Source: Rhizorhabdus histidinilytica
GTDB lineage: Bacteria; Pseudomonadota; Alphaproteobacteria; Sphingomonadales; Sphingomonadaceae
Assembly (NCBI RefSeq): GCF_900167915.1
Contig: NZ_FUYM01000001.1
Coordinates: forward strand, 558,001-622,000
Reading direction: 5' to 3'
Length of the DNA stretch: 64,000 nucleotides
In this document: piece after piece, positions 1-8,208 of the stretch
How positions within the stretch are numbered: position 1 is the stretch's first letter
How the letters are laid out: every line of letters begins with the position of its first letter
Notes under the pieces: model-generated
What the model was told of the DNA's origin: nothing
Database searches by the model: none
What the model saw: only the letters and a program-made list of their open reading frames with translations
Position numbers and translations under genes: made by a program

Positions 1-1146
1 GTCGCCGAGGATCTGGAACTCCTCCGAAAACTGCTTGGCGCGATCGATGCGCTCCTGCGGGTGCAGCGAGTTCGAGCTCCCGTCCATGTCGTCGAAGATA
101 TGATCCTTCACATGGCGATAGCCGACGATGTTCTTCAGCTTGATCGTATCGGACAGGTCGAAGCTGGTCGTGTTGGCGATGTCGTGCGTTTCGACCTTGG
201 TGAAGATGGGTGAGCCGTTGGCGATGCGATAGATGCCGCGCGCCTGCTGCTCGGCCAGCAGGTCCTCGAGCGGCCGATAGCCGCGCGATGCGCGCACCGC
301 GGCGCCGTTGAGCGATCCGGTTGCGCGGACATTCTGAAGGAAGCTCGCCGTGCCCCCGTCATTCTCGTGGAAATAATTGTAGACGGTGAGCGATTCCAGG
401 CTGTCCTGCTGCATCAGGATCGAGGCGCGCGCGCCCTCCTGCTTCGTGTCGTTGACGTTGCGCTTGAGGATCTCGTCGTAGACGAAGCCGTCGTCGCGCT
501 GGCGCTGGCCGGCGATGCGGATCGCGATGTTGGGGCTGAGCGGCACGTTGACCATGCCCTCGACGTTGAAGGTGTCGAGATTGCCGACGGTCACGCCGAC
601 CCGGCCTTCGAACTCGTCGGTCGGGCGGGCGGGGCGGATGATGATCGCGCCGCCGGTGGTGTTGCGGCCGAACAGCGTGCCCTGCGGCCCGCGCAGCACC
701 TCGACCGAGGCGATGTCGAACAGCGCGCTGTTGATGCCTTGGGTGCGCGCCGCGACGATGTCGCCGATATAGGTCGACACCGACTGGTCGGCGAGGATCG
801 TCAGTTCCTGCTGCGACAGGCCGCGGATCGAGAAGTTGGGGAGCGAACGGCTGCCGCCCTGGCCGGGCACCGAGGTGAGGCTGGGCACCAGCCGGCTGAG
901 CTGCGCGACGTTCTGGATATTGGCGCGTTCGAGGGCGGCGGTCGACACCGCACTGACCGCGAGCGGCACGTCCTGGAGGCGTTCCGCGCGGCGGCGGGCG
1001 GTGACGACGATGTCGTCGATGTTGCCGGCGGCCGGTGCTTCGTCGGCCGGCGCCGCCGCGGCGGCTTGCTGTGCATGAGCCTCGATCGAAATCATGCTCA
1101 GAGCCGCGACAGTCGCCATACTGGCGACGCGTAGTGATCGTTTCAT
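1..1146 (-). CDS. TonB-dependent receptor, N-terminal part (cut by window edge)
   Basis: Outer-membrane receptor that should import an unknown ligand with TonB energy. Only the first 382 codons are in the window; the C-terminal barrel lies outside. The ATG is preceded by GGGAGGGG at good spacing. Residues 1-25 are a signal peptide (KR start, hydrophobic core, AHA cleavage site). Then comes the sphingomonad-type plug start DDIVVTARRRAERLQDVP, the plug signature LRGPQGTLFGRNTTGGA, and the first barrel strands. It is divergent from the GntR regulator across a 348-bp gap, so that regulator may control it. It is clearly less similar to the two other receptors in this window than they are to each other. 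Family assignment is sure; ligand unknown. Confidence 0.93.
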   Translation of the reverse strand, partial: MKRSLRVASMATVAALSMISIEAHAQQAAAAAPADEAPAAGNIDDIVVTARRRAERLQDVPLAVSAVSTAALERANIQNVAQLSRLVPSLTSVPGQGGSRSLPNFSIRGLSQQELTILADQSVSTYIGDIVAARTQGINSALFDIASVEVLRGPQGTLFGRNTTGGAIIIRPARPTDEFEGRVGVTVGNLDTFNVEGMVNVPLSPNIAIRIAGQRQRDDGFVYDEILKRNVNDTKQEGARASILMQQDSLESLTVYNYFHENDGGTASFLQNVRATGSLNGAAVRASRGYRPLEDLLAEQQARGIYRIANGSPIFTKVETHDIANTTSFDLSDTIKLKNIVGYRHVKDHIFDDMDGSSNSLHPQERIDRAKQFSEEFQILGD

Positions 1147-1260
1147 TTTCCCCTCCCTTGTTCTTGGATGCCCTAAAGCAGGCACGTGCTTCACGGGATG
1201 AGGGCAGCTTAACAGGTCGACTGGAGTACGCCGATAATGGCGGGGCAAAGTCGCCCAGCA

Positions 1261-1274
1261 ATCGCGTATGCGAT
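1261..1274. promoter_or_regulatory. Inverted repeat ATCGC-GTAT-GCGAT, candidate operator
   Basis: A perfect 5-4-5 inverted repeat in the receptor/regulator gap, about 115 bp upstream of the receptor start. Short palindromes of this kind occur by chance, so it is only a candidate binding site for the adjacent GntR protein. Confidence 0.25.
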
Positions 1275-1349
1275 CCCTCGCAGGCTGGCGCACCTCTATT
1301 TCTGAAGTTTCACTTGCTTTATTTGGAGGGCTGGGATCACATATTTGAA

Positions 1350-1365
1350 TAAGGAGACCTCCTTA
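1350..1365. promoter_or_regulatory. Perfect inverted repeat TAAGGAG-AC-CTCCTTA, candidate GntR operator
   Basis: A perfect 7-2-7 inverted repeat in an AT-rich pocket between the divergent receptor and GntR-family gene. FCD-type GntR regulators bind short palindromes in such gaps and often repress themselves and the neighbour. The size and place fit; binding is inferred. Confidence 0.4.
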
Positions 1366-1494
1366 AATCGAAAATTATGTAGTACTCGCTGCATAGTGAT
1401 GCCTGCCGTCGAGCCCGTTGGCGAATGGCTGCCGCCCCGGCTCGACTCGCGGTGGTCCGTTGCAACCGCCGCGCGCCCGCGGCATGACGGCGCG

Positions 1495-2211
1495 ATGGCG
1501 AGCGAGCACGGATCCGGAGAGATGAGGCGGGAGGACAAGGCCGGCAAGGCGCTGTCGGTGCTCGCGCGGCCCGAGGCGCTGACCGGGCGGGTCGCGGGAC
1601 TGATCCGCCAGGCGATCCTGTCGGGCGAACTCGCCCCCGGCGAGCGGCTTAGCGTGCCCGAGCTGGCCCGCCGGCTGGGCGTCAGCCGGACCCCGGCGCG
1701 GGAGAGCCTGCTGCTGCTCGAACGCGAGGGGCTGGTGGTGCCGCGGTCGAGCGCGGGCATGGCGGTGATCGCGGGCGGGCGCGAGGAGATACTCGACCTG
1801 CTCGACATCCGCGAAGGGCTGGAGATCATGACCGCGCGCCGCGCGGCCGAGCGGATCGACGCGGCGGGCGTCGCGCGGCTCGAGGCGATCCTCGCCGATC
1901 ACAAGGCGGTGCTGGAGGAGGGCGACCTCGCCCGGCATGTCGAGCTCGACGCGGCCTTCCATGCCGCGATCCGCGAGGCGGCGGGCAACGACCGGCTCGC
2001 CCGCCAGCTCGGCCAGATCGAGCTGCAGCTCCGCGTGCTCAACGGCCGCCTGTCGCGGGCCGAAGGCTGGAGCGGGCGCGCGGTGCTGGGCGATCACGAT
2101 GCGATCGCCAGGGCGGTCGTCGCCCGCGATGCCGACGCCGCCGAGCGGCACATGCGCGCGCATATCGAGCGCACCCGCGCCTTCCATCTCCGCTCGCTCG
2201 CCACCGGCTGA
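1495..2211 (+). CDS. GntR family transcriptional regulator with FCD domain
   Basis: DNA-binding regulator of 238 residues. The winged helix is at about residues 30-85, with the recognition segment ELARRLGVSRTPARESL. An FCD ligand-binding domain follows, with the typical pattern LDAAFHAAIREAAGN and DHDAIARAVVARD, whose Asp and His residues usually bind a metal and a small organic acid. I chose the ATG at 1495; an ATG at 1522 has GGAG right in front but only 2 nt away, and either is possible. It is followed after 130 bp by the lactonase/UGSC operon and is divergent from the receptor, so it probably senses an intermediate of this pathway. Confidence 0.88.
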   Translation: MASEHGSGEMRREDKAGKALSVLARPEALTGRVAGLIRQAILSGELAPGERLSVPELARRLGVSRTPARESLLLLEREGLVVPRSSAGMAVIAGGREEILDLLDIREGLEIMTARRAAERIDAAGVARLEAILADHKAVLEEGDLARHVELDAAFHAAIREAAGNDRLARQLGQIELQLRVLNGRLSRAEGWSGRAVLGDHDAIARAVVARDADAAERHMRAHIERTRAFHLRSLATG

Positions 2212-2341
2212 AGCACCCCCGATCACCATCATGATGCTTTGACGCCGATCGCCCCCGGCGGCTTGCCGCGCGACCGGGGCGGGGCATGCTGCGCGTGGAT
2301 CGGGGCGAGGGCCCCGGCGGGCGGAAGCGAGGAGAAGCGAC

Positions 2342-3229
2342 ATGGCGCAGGTCGAATGCGTGCTCGATATCAGGGCGGAGTCGGGCGAGACCCCGGTCTG
2401 GTCGGTGGCCGAGCAGCGGCTGTTCTGGGTCGACCAGCTCGCCTTCACGCTCAACGCCTTCGATCCGGCGACGGGACGCAACGAGGCCTGGACGATGCCG
2501 GCCCATATCAGCAGCTTCGCGATCCGGGGCAGGGGGGAGAAGCTGCTTGTGGCGCTGCGGACCGGGTTGTTCGACTTCGACCGGGCGAGTGGAGCGCTGA
2601 CCCCGGTCGCGGCACCGCCACCCTATGATCAGGCGGCGCTGCGCTACAATGACGGTCGCTGCGACCGCCAGGGGCGTTATGTCGTCGGTTCGGTCGACCT
2701 CAGCTTCTTCGAGAACCGGATCCCGGGCCGAGCGGCGGTCTATCGGCTCGACGCTACGGGTCTGGCTCCAATCGTCAGGGATATCACCTGCTCCAACGGC
2801 CTGGCGTTCAGCCCCGACGGGCGGACCATGTACCTGGCCGACACCGTCCAGAACGCGGTGTTCGCCTATGATTATGACGTAGCGACCGGGACGCCCGGCA
2901 ACCGGCGCGACTTCGTCCGCTTCGGCCCCGTCGAGGGCAAGCCCGACGGCGCCGAGGTCGACAGCGAGGGCGGCTATTGGGTCGCGCTGCTGATGAAGGG
3001 CGCGGTGGCGCGCTACACCCCCGACGGCAAGCTGGACCGGCTGATCCCGGTGCCGGTGCTGCAACCGACCAAGATCGCCTTCGGTGGGCCGGACCTCGCC
3101 ACGCTCTACCTCACCAGCGCGGGCCATCGCCACCTGCCCGGCGATGAGCCGCTGGGCGACCAGGCGGGCGGGCTGTTCGCGATCGATACGGGCTTCAGGG
3201 GGATTGCCGAACCGCAGTTCGCATTTTAA
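2342..3229 (+). CDS. SMP-30/gluconolactonase/LRE family protein
   Basis: Six-bladed beta-propeller of 295 residues in the SMP-30/gluconolactonase family, which hydrolyses lactones with one divalent metal. Visible family features: the N-terminal metal Glu in SGETPVW (E16), the RYNDGRCDRQGR segment, and CSNGLAFSPDGRTMYLADT in the C-terminal half. No signal peptide, so cytoplasmic. The start has GGAGAAGCGAC upstream. It is the first gene of a run leading into the UGSC pair and the CoA ligase, which suggests it opens a lactone intermediate before CoA activation; that role is inferred. Confidence 0.9.
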   Translation: MAQVECVLDIRAESGETPVWSVAEQRLFWVDQLAFTLNAFDPATGRNEAWTMPAHISSFAIRGRGEKLLVALRTGLFDFDRASGALTPVAAPPPYDQAALRYNDGRCDRQGRYVVGSVDLSFFENRIPGRAAVYRLDATGLAPIVRDITCSNGLAFSPDGRTMYLADTVQNAVFAYDYDVATGTPGNRRDFVRFGPVEGKPDGAEVDSEGGYWVALLMKGAVARYTPDGKLDRLIPVPVLQPTKIAFGGPDLATLYLTSAGHRHLPGDEPLGDQAGGLFAIDTGFRGIAEPQFAF

Positions 3230-3251
3230 ATTTGCATGCAACATGTAAATT
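3229..3251. promoter_or_regulatory. AT-rich inverted repeat before the UGSC gene
   Basis: Arms AATTTGCATG and CATGTAAATT (one mismatch) around a 3-nt spacer, containing the perfect palindrome TTGCATGCAA. It fills most of the 38-bp gap between the lactonase stop and the UGSC start and is strikingly AT-rich for this genome. It could be an operator or a promoter element for the UGSC operon, or an mRNA hairpin. No U-run follows, so it is not a standard terminator. Confidence 0.4.
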
Positions 3252-3267
3252 CGTTTAGGCGAAGGTC

Positions 3268-3828
3268 ATGACGATCCAAGTTCTCGATCCCACCGCCTCG
3301 CTGGCGCACGATGTCGCCGATCCGGGGCCCGATGCCGGCGTCCTGAAGGACAAGCGCATCGCCATCCGCATCGACATGCTTTGGCGGTCCTGGGACTGGG
3401 TCAGCGCGATCTGGGCAGAGGGGCTGCGCGCCGAGGGCGCCGAGGTGACCTTCTGGCGGAGCTGCGGCCGGACCGGCGCCGAGGGCGAGGCCGCGGCGAG
3501 GGACTATGCCGCGCTGCTGCGCGAGAGCGACGCCGCGATCGTCGGCCTCGGCAATTGCGGCTCCTGCACCTCCTGGACGATCGCCGATGCGCTGGAGGCG
3601 GCTGCCACCGGCATGCCGACCATCGCCGTCGCCACCGCCCATTTCGAGGGGCTCGCCCATAATCTCGCCAAGCGGGGCGGCCGCTCGGGGCTCAGGCTCC
3701 ACGTCCTGCCCTATCCGCTCGACATCCTTCCACGGGACCAGGTTGATGACATTGCAAGAGACCAATATCGATCGTTCCTGCGGAATTTCGGGGTGCGAGG
3801 CGGACTGGCTGAGCAGTCGGCGGCATGA
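3268..3828 (+). CDS. UGSC-type (Cys form) uncharacterised protein
   Basis: A 186-residue protein of what I recognise as the UGSC family, named for a selenocysteine- or cysteine-Gly-Ser-Cys motif. Here the motif is the all-cysteine form, C97-G-S-C100, in VGLGNCGSCTSWTIAD, following a predicted beta strand as in Rossmann-like folds. The end of the domain (HVLPYPLDILPRDQV) is intact, so it is full length. The biochemical role of the family is not established to my knowledge; a redox or thiol-nucleophile role is an inference from the CxxC. Its 3' end overlaps the partner gene by 83 nt. It sits between a lactonase and a CoA ligase, so it probably belongs to that catabolic path. Confidence 0.82.
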   Translation: MTIQVLDPTASLAHDVADPGPDAGVLKDKRIAIRIDMLWRSWDWVSAIWAEGLRAEGAEVTFWRSCGRTGAEGEAAARDYAALLRESDAAIVGLGNCGSCTSWTIADALEAAATGMPTIAVATAHFEGLAHNLAKRGGRSGLRLHVLPYPLDILPRDQVDDIARDQYRSFLRNFGVRGGLAEQSAA

Positions 3829-4840
3829 GGTCGACGAGGATATCGTCGCCTTCAACCGCTTCGCCATGGCGCAGGGGTGGGGCGACGGCCTGCCGCTGAT
3901 CCCGCCGACCGAGGCGCGGGTCCAGGACTTCCTGGTCGCTGGCGGGCGCTTCCCCGACGAGCTGATCGCCGTCCTGCCGCCGTTGCGCGCCGAATGCACC
4001 GTCGAGAAGATCGCGGTCAACGCGGTGATGGCGGGATGCACAGGCGACGCGATGCCGTTGCTCTGCGCCGCGATCGAGGCGATGGCCGATCCGAGTTTCG
4101 ACTTGGCCGGGCTCAATGCCACGACCGGATCGGTCGTGCCGGCGATCATCGTCAACGGCCCGATCCGTAACGCGCTCGACATTCCCTATCAGGCGGGCTG
4201 CCTGGGCGGCGTCGCCGGTCCCGCGCCGGCAATCGGTCGGGCGATCCGGCTGATCATGCGCAACGTCGCGGGACAACTGATCAACGCCACCTCGCAAAGC
4301 GTGTACGGCACGCCGGGGCGGGTCGCCGGCATCGTCTTCGGCGAGTGGGAGGAGCGCTCGCCCTGGGCGCCGCTGGCCGAGCGTCGCGGCGTCGCGGGCG
4401 ATGCGGTGACCGTCTACGGTGCGATGGGCACCGCCAATATCTGCGACGTGGTGGCGGACAGCGCCGACGGGTTCCTGGACATCATCGCCAAGTCGATGGC
4501 CTATCCGGGGGCCAACGGCTTCCTCACCTCCTCGGCCTTTTCGGAGACGCTGTGCGCGATCAACCCGGTCTGGGCCGAGGTGATCGCCAGGTCCTATCCC
4601 GACATGGCCGACGTGCAGGCCTATCTGTGGGACAAATGCGCGCTGCCGATCGACTGGTGGCGCCCCGAATATCGCGCCCCGATCGAGGCGCTGGGCCGGA
4701 TCGGGGCCGAGGGGCGCGTCCACCTGACGCCGACGCCCGACGACGTCATCGTCATGGTCGCGGGCGGCCTGGGCGGGCTCCACGCGGCGATGCTGCACAG
4801 CTGGGGCACCTGCCTGACCGTGACCCGGCCGATCCGATGA
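3746..4840 (+). CDS. Conserved uncharacterised protein, partner of UGSC protein
   Basis: A 364-residue protein without a domain I can name. I recognise the type from its N-terminal region (RFAMAQGWGDGLPLIPPTEARV and AECTVEKIAVNAVMAGC), which I associate with genes next to UGSC proteins. Candidate functional cysteines are C84, C98, C107 and C152. There is no signal peptide and no clear membrane span. The ATG chosen lies inside the UGSC gene in another frame; the conserved-looking part begins about 30 residues later, and no better start is seen outside the overlap. The stop overlaps the next start (ATGA), so it is co-translated with the acyl-CoA ligase. It may form a complex with the UGSC protein; that is inferred. 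Confidence 0.78.
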   Translation: MTLQETNIDRSCGISGCEADWLSSRRHEVDEDIVAFNRFAMAQGWGDGLPLIPPTEARVQDFLVAGGRFPDELIAVLPPLRAECTVEKIAVNAVMAGCTGDAMPLLCAAIEAMADPSFDLAGLNATTGSVVPAIIVNGPIRNALDIPYQAGCLGGVAGPAPAIGRAIRLIMRNVAGQLINATSQSVYGTPGRVAGIVFGEWEERSPWAPLAERRGVAGDAVTVYGAMGTANICDVVADSADGFLDIIAKSMAYPGANGFLTSSAFSETLCAINPVWAEVIARSYPDMADVQAYLWDKCALPIDWWRPEYRAPIEALGRIGAEGRVHLTPTPDDVIVMVAGGLGGLHAAMLHSWGTCLTVTRPIR

Positions 4841-6315
4841 CGCCGGTCGTCATCGTCGGCGACCGGATCCGCACCCGCGACGAGGAGGTCGAGCGCGGCG
4901 CGCGGCTCGCGGCGGCGATGCACGCGGCGGGGGTGGGAGCGGGCGACGCCGTCGCGCTGCTGCTGCGCAACGACTTCGCGGTGCTGGAGGCCAATCTCGC
5001 GGTGCGGCGGCTCGACGCCTATGGCGTCCCGGTCAACTGGCACTGGCACGCCGACGAGATCGGCTATGTCCTGCGCGATTGCGCGCCGCGGCTGCTGATC
5101 GGCCACCACGACCTGCTCGAGGCGATCGAGGACCGCATTCCGGCCGGCCTGACAGTCGTCGCGATCGGCGGCGATCCGTCGCGCGGGTGGATCGACTATG
5201 ACGACTGGATCGCCAGCCATGAATCTCATTCCGGCGCCGGCACGGGGCTGGGTTCGTCGATGGTCTATACCTCGGGGACGACCGGGCGGCCCAAGGCGGT
5301 GCGGCGGCTGCCCGCGTCGGGCGAGGAATCGGCGCAGCGCGCGCGGGTGCTCGCGGCGATCCACGACAGCGCCCCCGGCAATGTCGCGCTGGTCACCGGA
5401 CCGCTCTACCATCTGTTCGGCCAGGCGCTGATGACCGCCACCTTCGGCGCGGGCGGGTCGGTGGTGATCATGGAGCGCTTCGACCCCGAAGCCTGCCTGG
5501 CGCTGATCGAGCGCCACCGCATCACCCACAGCGCGCTGGTGCCGACCTTGTTCGTTCGGCTGCTGCGGCTGCCCGACGCGGTGAAGGCGCGCTACGACCT
5601 GTCGAGCCTGCGCCACGTCGTCCATTCGGGGGCGCCCTGCGCGCCCGAGGTGAAGCGGGCGATGCTCGGCTGGTGGGGGCCGGTACTGCACGAGACCTAT
5701 GGATCGACCGAGACCGGCGTCGTCACCAAGATCGGTCCCGCCGAATGGCTCGAACGGCCGGGCAGCGTCGGCCGCCCGGTGCTGACCGGCGAGGTGCGCA
5801 TCCGCGGCGAGGACGGGGACTGGGCGCCGGCGGGCACGGTCGGCGACGTCTATCTGCGCATCCACGGCACCCCCGATTTCACCTTCCACGGCGATCCCGC
5901 CAAGCGCGCGGCTGTCGAATATGACGGCCTCATCACCTGCGGCGACATCGGCTGGCTGGATGAAGAAGGCTATTTGTTCCTGTGTGACCGCCGCGTGGAC
6001 ATGGTGATATCCGGCGGGGTCAACATCTACCCGGCCGAGATCGAGGCGGCGCTGCTCGAGCACCAGGCGATCGGCGACTGCGCGGTGTTCGGCGTTCCCG
6101 ACGCCGAATATGGCGAGACTCCGGTCGCCTTTGTCGAGCCCGTCGGCGCGATCGACGCCGGGGCGGTGCGCGCCTTCCTGCGCGGCCGGCTGGCGGGCTA
6201 CAAGGTACCGCGCCACATCGTCGTCACCGACCGGCTGCCGCGCGAGGAGACGGGCAAGATCATGAAACGCAAGCTGCGCGAGCAATTCCTGGCGACAGAG
6301 CAGGTCGATGGCTGA
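4837..6315 (+). CDS. AMP-dependent acyl-CoA synthetase
   Basis: ANL-superfamily ligase of 492 residues that would adenylate a carboxylic acid and load it onto CoA. Core motif YTSGTTGRPKAV lies at residues 134-145, TYGSTETG in the middle, and the hinge/C-terminal part has DRRVDMVISGGVNIYPAEIE and ETGKIMKRKL with the catalytic lysine. The N-terminal domain is short for the family. The start overlaps the stop of the upstream partner gene by 4 nt, and its end overlaps the CoA-transferase by 8 nt, so it is inside a tightly coupled operon. Substrate unknown. Confidence 0.93.
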   Translation: MTPVVIVGDRIRTRDEEVERGARLAAAMHAAGVGAGDAVALLLRNDFAVLEANLAVRRLDAYGVPVNWHWHADEIGYVLRDCAPRLLIGHHDLLEAIEDRIPAGLTVVAIGGDPSRGWIDYDDWIASHESHSGAGTGLGSSMVYTSGTTGRPKAVRRLPASGEESAQRARVLAAIHDSAPGNVALVTGPLYHLFGQALMTATFGAGGSVVIMERFDPEACLALIERHRITHSALVPTLFVRLLRLPDAVKARYDLSSLRHVVHSGAPCAPEVKRAMLGWWGPVLHETYGSTETGVVTKIGPAEWLERPGSVGRPVLTGEVRIRGEDGDWAPAGTVGDVYLRIHGTPDFTFHGDPAKRAAVEYDGLITCGDIGWLDEEGYLFLCDRRVDMVISGGVNIYPAEIEAALLEHQAIGDCAVFGVPDAEYGETPVAFVEPVGAIDAGAVRAFLRGRLAGYKVPRHIVVTDRLPREETGKIMKRKLREQFLATEQVDG

Positions 6316-7384
6316 TCCGGCGATGGCGGCGCTGGCCGGGCTCAAGGTGATCGACATGGCGTCGCTCTACGCGGCGCCGTTCGCCGCGACGATCATGGCC
6401 GATTTCGGCGCCGACGTGCTCAAGATCGAGCCGCCGGGCGGCGATCCGTTCCGCGACGGCAGGATGTGGCCGCTGGTTGCGCGCGGCAAAAGCTGCCTGG
6501 AACTCGACCTGCGCGCGCCCGAGGGGATCGAGGCGCTCAAGACGCTGGTCGCCGAGGCCGACGTGGTGGTCGAGAATTATCCGGCGGCGGTGCTGCGCAA
6601 GCGCGGCATCGACTGGGAGACGCTGTCGGCGATCAATCCCCGGCTGGTGATGCTCAGCGTCTCCTGCTTCGGCGCCGACGGGCCCTATGCCGACCGGCCC
6701 GGATCGGGCACGATCGGCGAAGGATTTGGCGGGCTGACCTGGCTGACCGGGGAGGGCGACGGGCCGCCGATGCTGCCCTCGGTCGCGCTGGGTGACGCGG
6801 TGGGTGCGATGAGCGCGGTGATCGGCGTGCTGTCCGCGCTCTACTGGCGCGAGCGGAGCGGGAAGGGTCAGCAGGTCGACGCCAGCCTCTACGAGCCGAT
6901 CCTCCAGATCGTCGCCCATGCCGCGCAGCGCTGGTCGCCGGGCGATCCGCCGATGCGTTGCGGATCGAAGCTGCCCGGCGTGCTGCGCAACGTCTATGCG
7001 ACCGGCGACGGCCATTTCGTCGCGCTCTCGGCCAGCACCGCGCGCCACCATGCGGATTTGATTGCGCTGGCCGGAGGCGGGGAAGGGGACGATGATACCC
7101 GTGTCGCGGCCTGGATGGCGGGCCGGACCCGAAGCGAGGCGATCGACGCGCTGGTCGCCCGGCGCATCCCGATCACGCCGATCAATGATCTCGATGCACT
7201 GCTCGCCGATCCGCACGTTCGGGCGCGCGACAGCCTGCGCCATGTGCGCAGCGATCGGCTCGGGAACCTCGCCCTGGCCGCGCCGTCGCCGCGCCTGTCG
7301 CGCACCCCGGCGCAGATTGGCGAGATCGATCCGCCGCTCGGGGCAGACTTCGACGCGGCACTGGCGCGATGGACGGCGGCCTGA
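6308..7384 (+). CDS. CaiB/BaiF family (class III) CoA-transferase
   Basis: A 358-residue CoA-transferase that moves CoA between carboxylic acids. Family features: N-terminal GLKVIDMASLYAAPFAATIMADFGADVLKIE, the loop NYPAAVLRKRGIDWETL, and LGDAVGAMSA where D173 matches the catalytic Asp of formyl-CoA transferase. C-terminal IPITPINDLDALLADPHVRARD is also typical. It overlaps the ligase upstream and the isomerase-like gene downstream, so all are translated together. Having both a ligase and a transferase suggests CoA recycling from product to substrate. Confidence 0.93.
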   Translation: MADPAMAALAGLKVIDMASLYAAPFAATIMADFGADVLKIEPPGGDPFRDGRMWPLVARGKSCLELDLRAPEGIEALKTLVAEADVVVENYPAAVLRKRGIDWETLSAINPRLVMLSVSCFGADGPYADRPGSGTIGEGFGGLTWLTGEGDGPPMLPSVALGDAVGAMSAVIGVLSALYWRERSGKGQQVDASLYEPILQIVAHAAQRWSPGDPPMRCGSKLPGVLRNVYATGDGHFVALSASTARHHADLIALAGGGEGDDDTRVAAWMAGRTRSEAIDALVARRIPITPINDLDALLADPHVRARDSLRHVRSDRLGNLALAAPSPRLSRTPAQIGEIDPPLGADFDAALARWTAA

Positions 7385-8187
7385 CACCGCCGCTGTGGGG
7401 GCGCCGGCGCTTCGCAGCGCATCTCGGCATCGCATCCCCCGATCGGCCGCTGCTCGAAGGCGGCATCGATCCGATCGCGCAGATCGAGCGGGCGCATGCG
7501 CTGGGCTTCGCCGGCATCACCGACAACGGCCTGATGCTGCGCCCGCCCGAGGTGCAGCGGCGCATGGGCGAGCGGCTGCGCGCCCTCGGCATGGAGATGG
7601 GGAGCTTCACCCATGACTCGCCTGGCGAGCGGCCGCGCTTCTTCTGGGGCGCGTCGCAGCCCGATCTCGATGCCGCGCTCGCGCCGACCTTCGCGGCGGC
7701 CGAGCGGGTCGGCGGCGTCGTCAACCTCGTCCTGCTCGATACCGGCGCCCCGCGCCCGGACCAGTTGGCGCGGGCGACCGACAATCTCGGCCGGGCGGCG
7801 ATGCTGGCCCGAGAGCGCGGAATCCGCCTCGCGCTGGAGCCGGTCAGTCGCATCCGGGTACCGCTCGCGCTGGTCGAGCATATGGCCGAGGCGGCGGCGA
7901 TCGTCGTCCGGATCGACGACGCTGCGTTCGGGCTGATCCTCGATAGCTGCCACATGGCGCTGGGCGGCGAGGATATCGCCGCCGCGATCCTGGCCCAGGC
8001 CGATCGCCTCCGCGTGGTCCAGATCGCCGACATGCCGGGCCGGGTCGAGCCGGGAGCGGGAGAACTGGACTTCGCATCGATCCTCGCCGCGCTCGATCGG
8101 ATCGGATGGCAAGGAATGCTGGAGGCCGAGTTCGATCCGCTCGGCGACGAACCCGCGATGCTCGGGGCATTGGCCAGGCTGGGCTAG
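7369..8187 (+). CDS. Sugar phosphate isomerase/epimerase-like TIM-barrel protein
   Basis: A 272-residue protein of the xylose-isomerase-like TIM-barrel (AP endonuclease 2) family. Expected metal/catalytic positions are visible: a Glu in LALEPVSRI, Asp-x-x-His in LILDSCHMALGGED, and a Glu near the end in GMLEAEFDPLG. Such proteins isomerise or epimerise hydroxy/keto compounds, often not sugars. Its start is 16 nt inside the CoA-transferase gene, and it closes the operon; a family A repeat follows. Substrate cannot be deduced. Confidence 0.85.
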   Translation: MDGGLTPPLWGRRRFAAHLGIASPDRPLLEGGIDPIAQIERAHALGFAGITDNGLMLRPPEVQRRMGERLRALGMEMGSFTHDSPGERPRFFWGASQPDLDAALAPTFAAAERVGGVVNLVLLDTGAPRPDQLARATDNLGRAAMLARERGIRLALEPVSRIRVPLALVEHMAEAAAIVVRIDDAAFGLILDSCHMALGGEDIAAAILAQADRLRVVQIADMPGRVEPGAGELDFASILAALDRIGWQGMLEAEFDPLGDEPAMLGALARLG

Positions 8188-8208
8188 AGTCCGCCTTGGT
8201 AAATTGCA

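Larger units (their letters stand above)
1147..1494. other. Divergent intergenic region between receptor and GntR regulator
   Basis: A 348-bp gap holding the promoters of the leftward receptor and the rightward regulator. Its right half is locally AT-rich against a GC-rich background. It contains two short perfect inverted repeats, listed separately, that are candidate operators. An open frame continues upstream of the regulator start to a TTG at 1345, but it has no coding-like features and overlaps one of these repeats. No small gene is convincing here. Confidence 0.6.

Noticed and set aside
3268-4840. A frameshift joining the UGSC gene and its partner into one protein
   Set aside because: The UGSC C-terminal part looks complete and the partner has its own ATG in the overlap, so two overlapping genes explain the data better.
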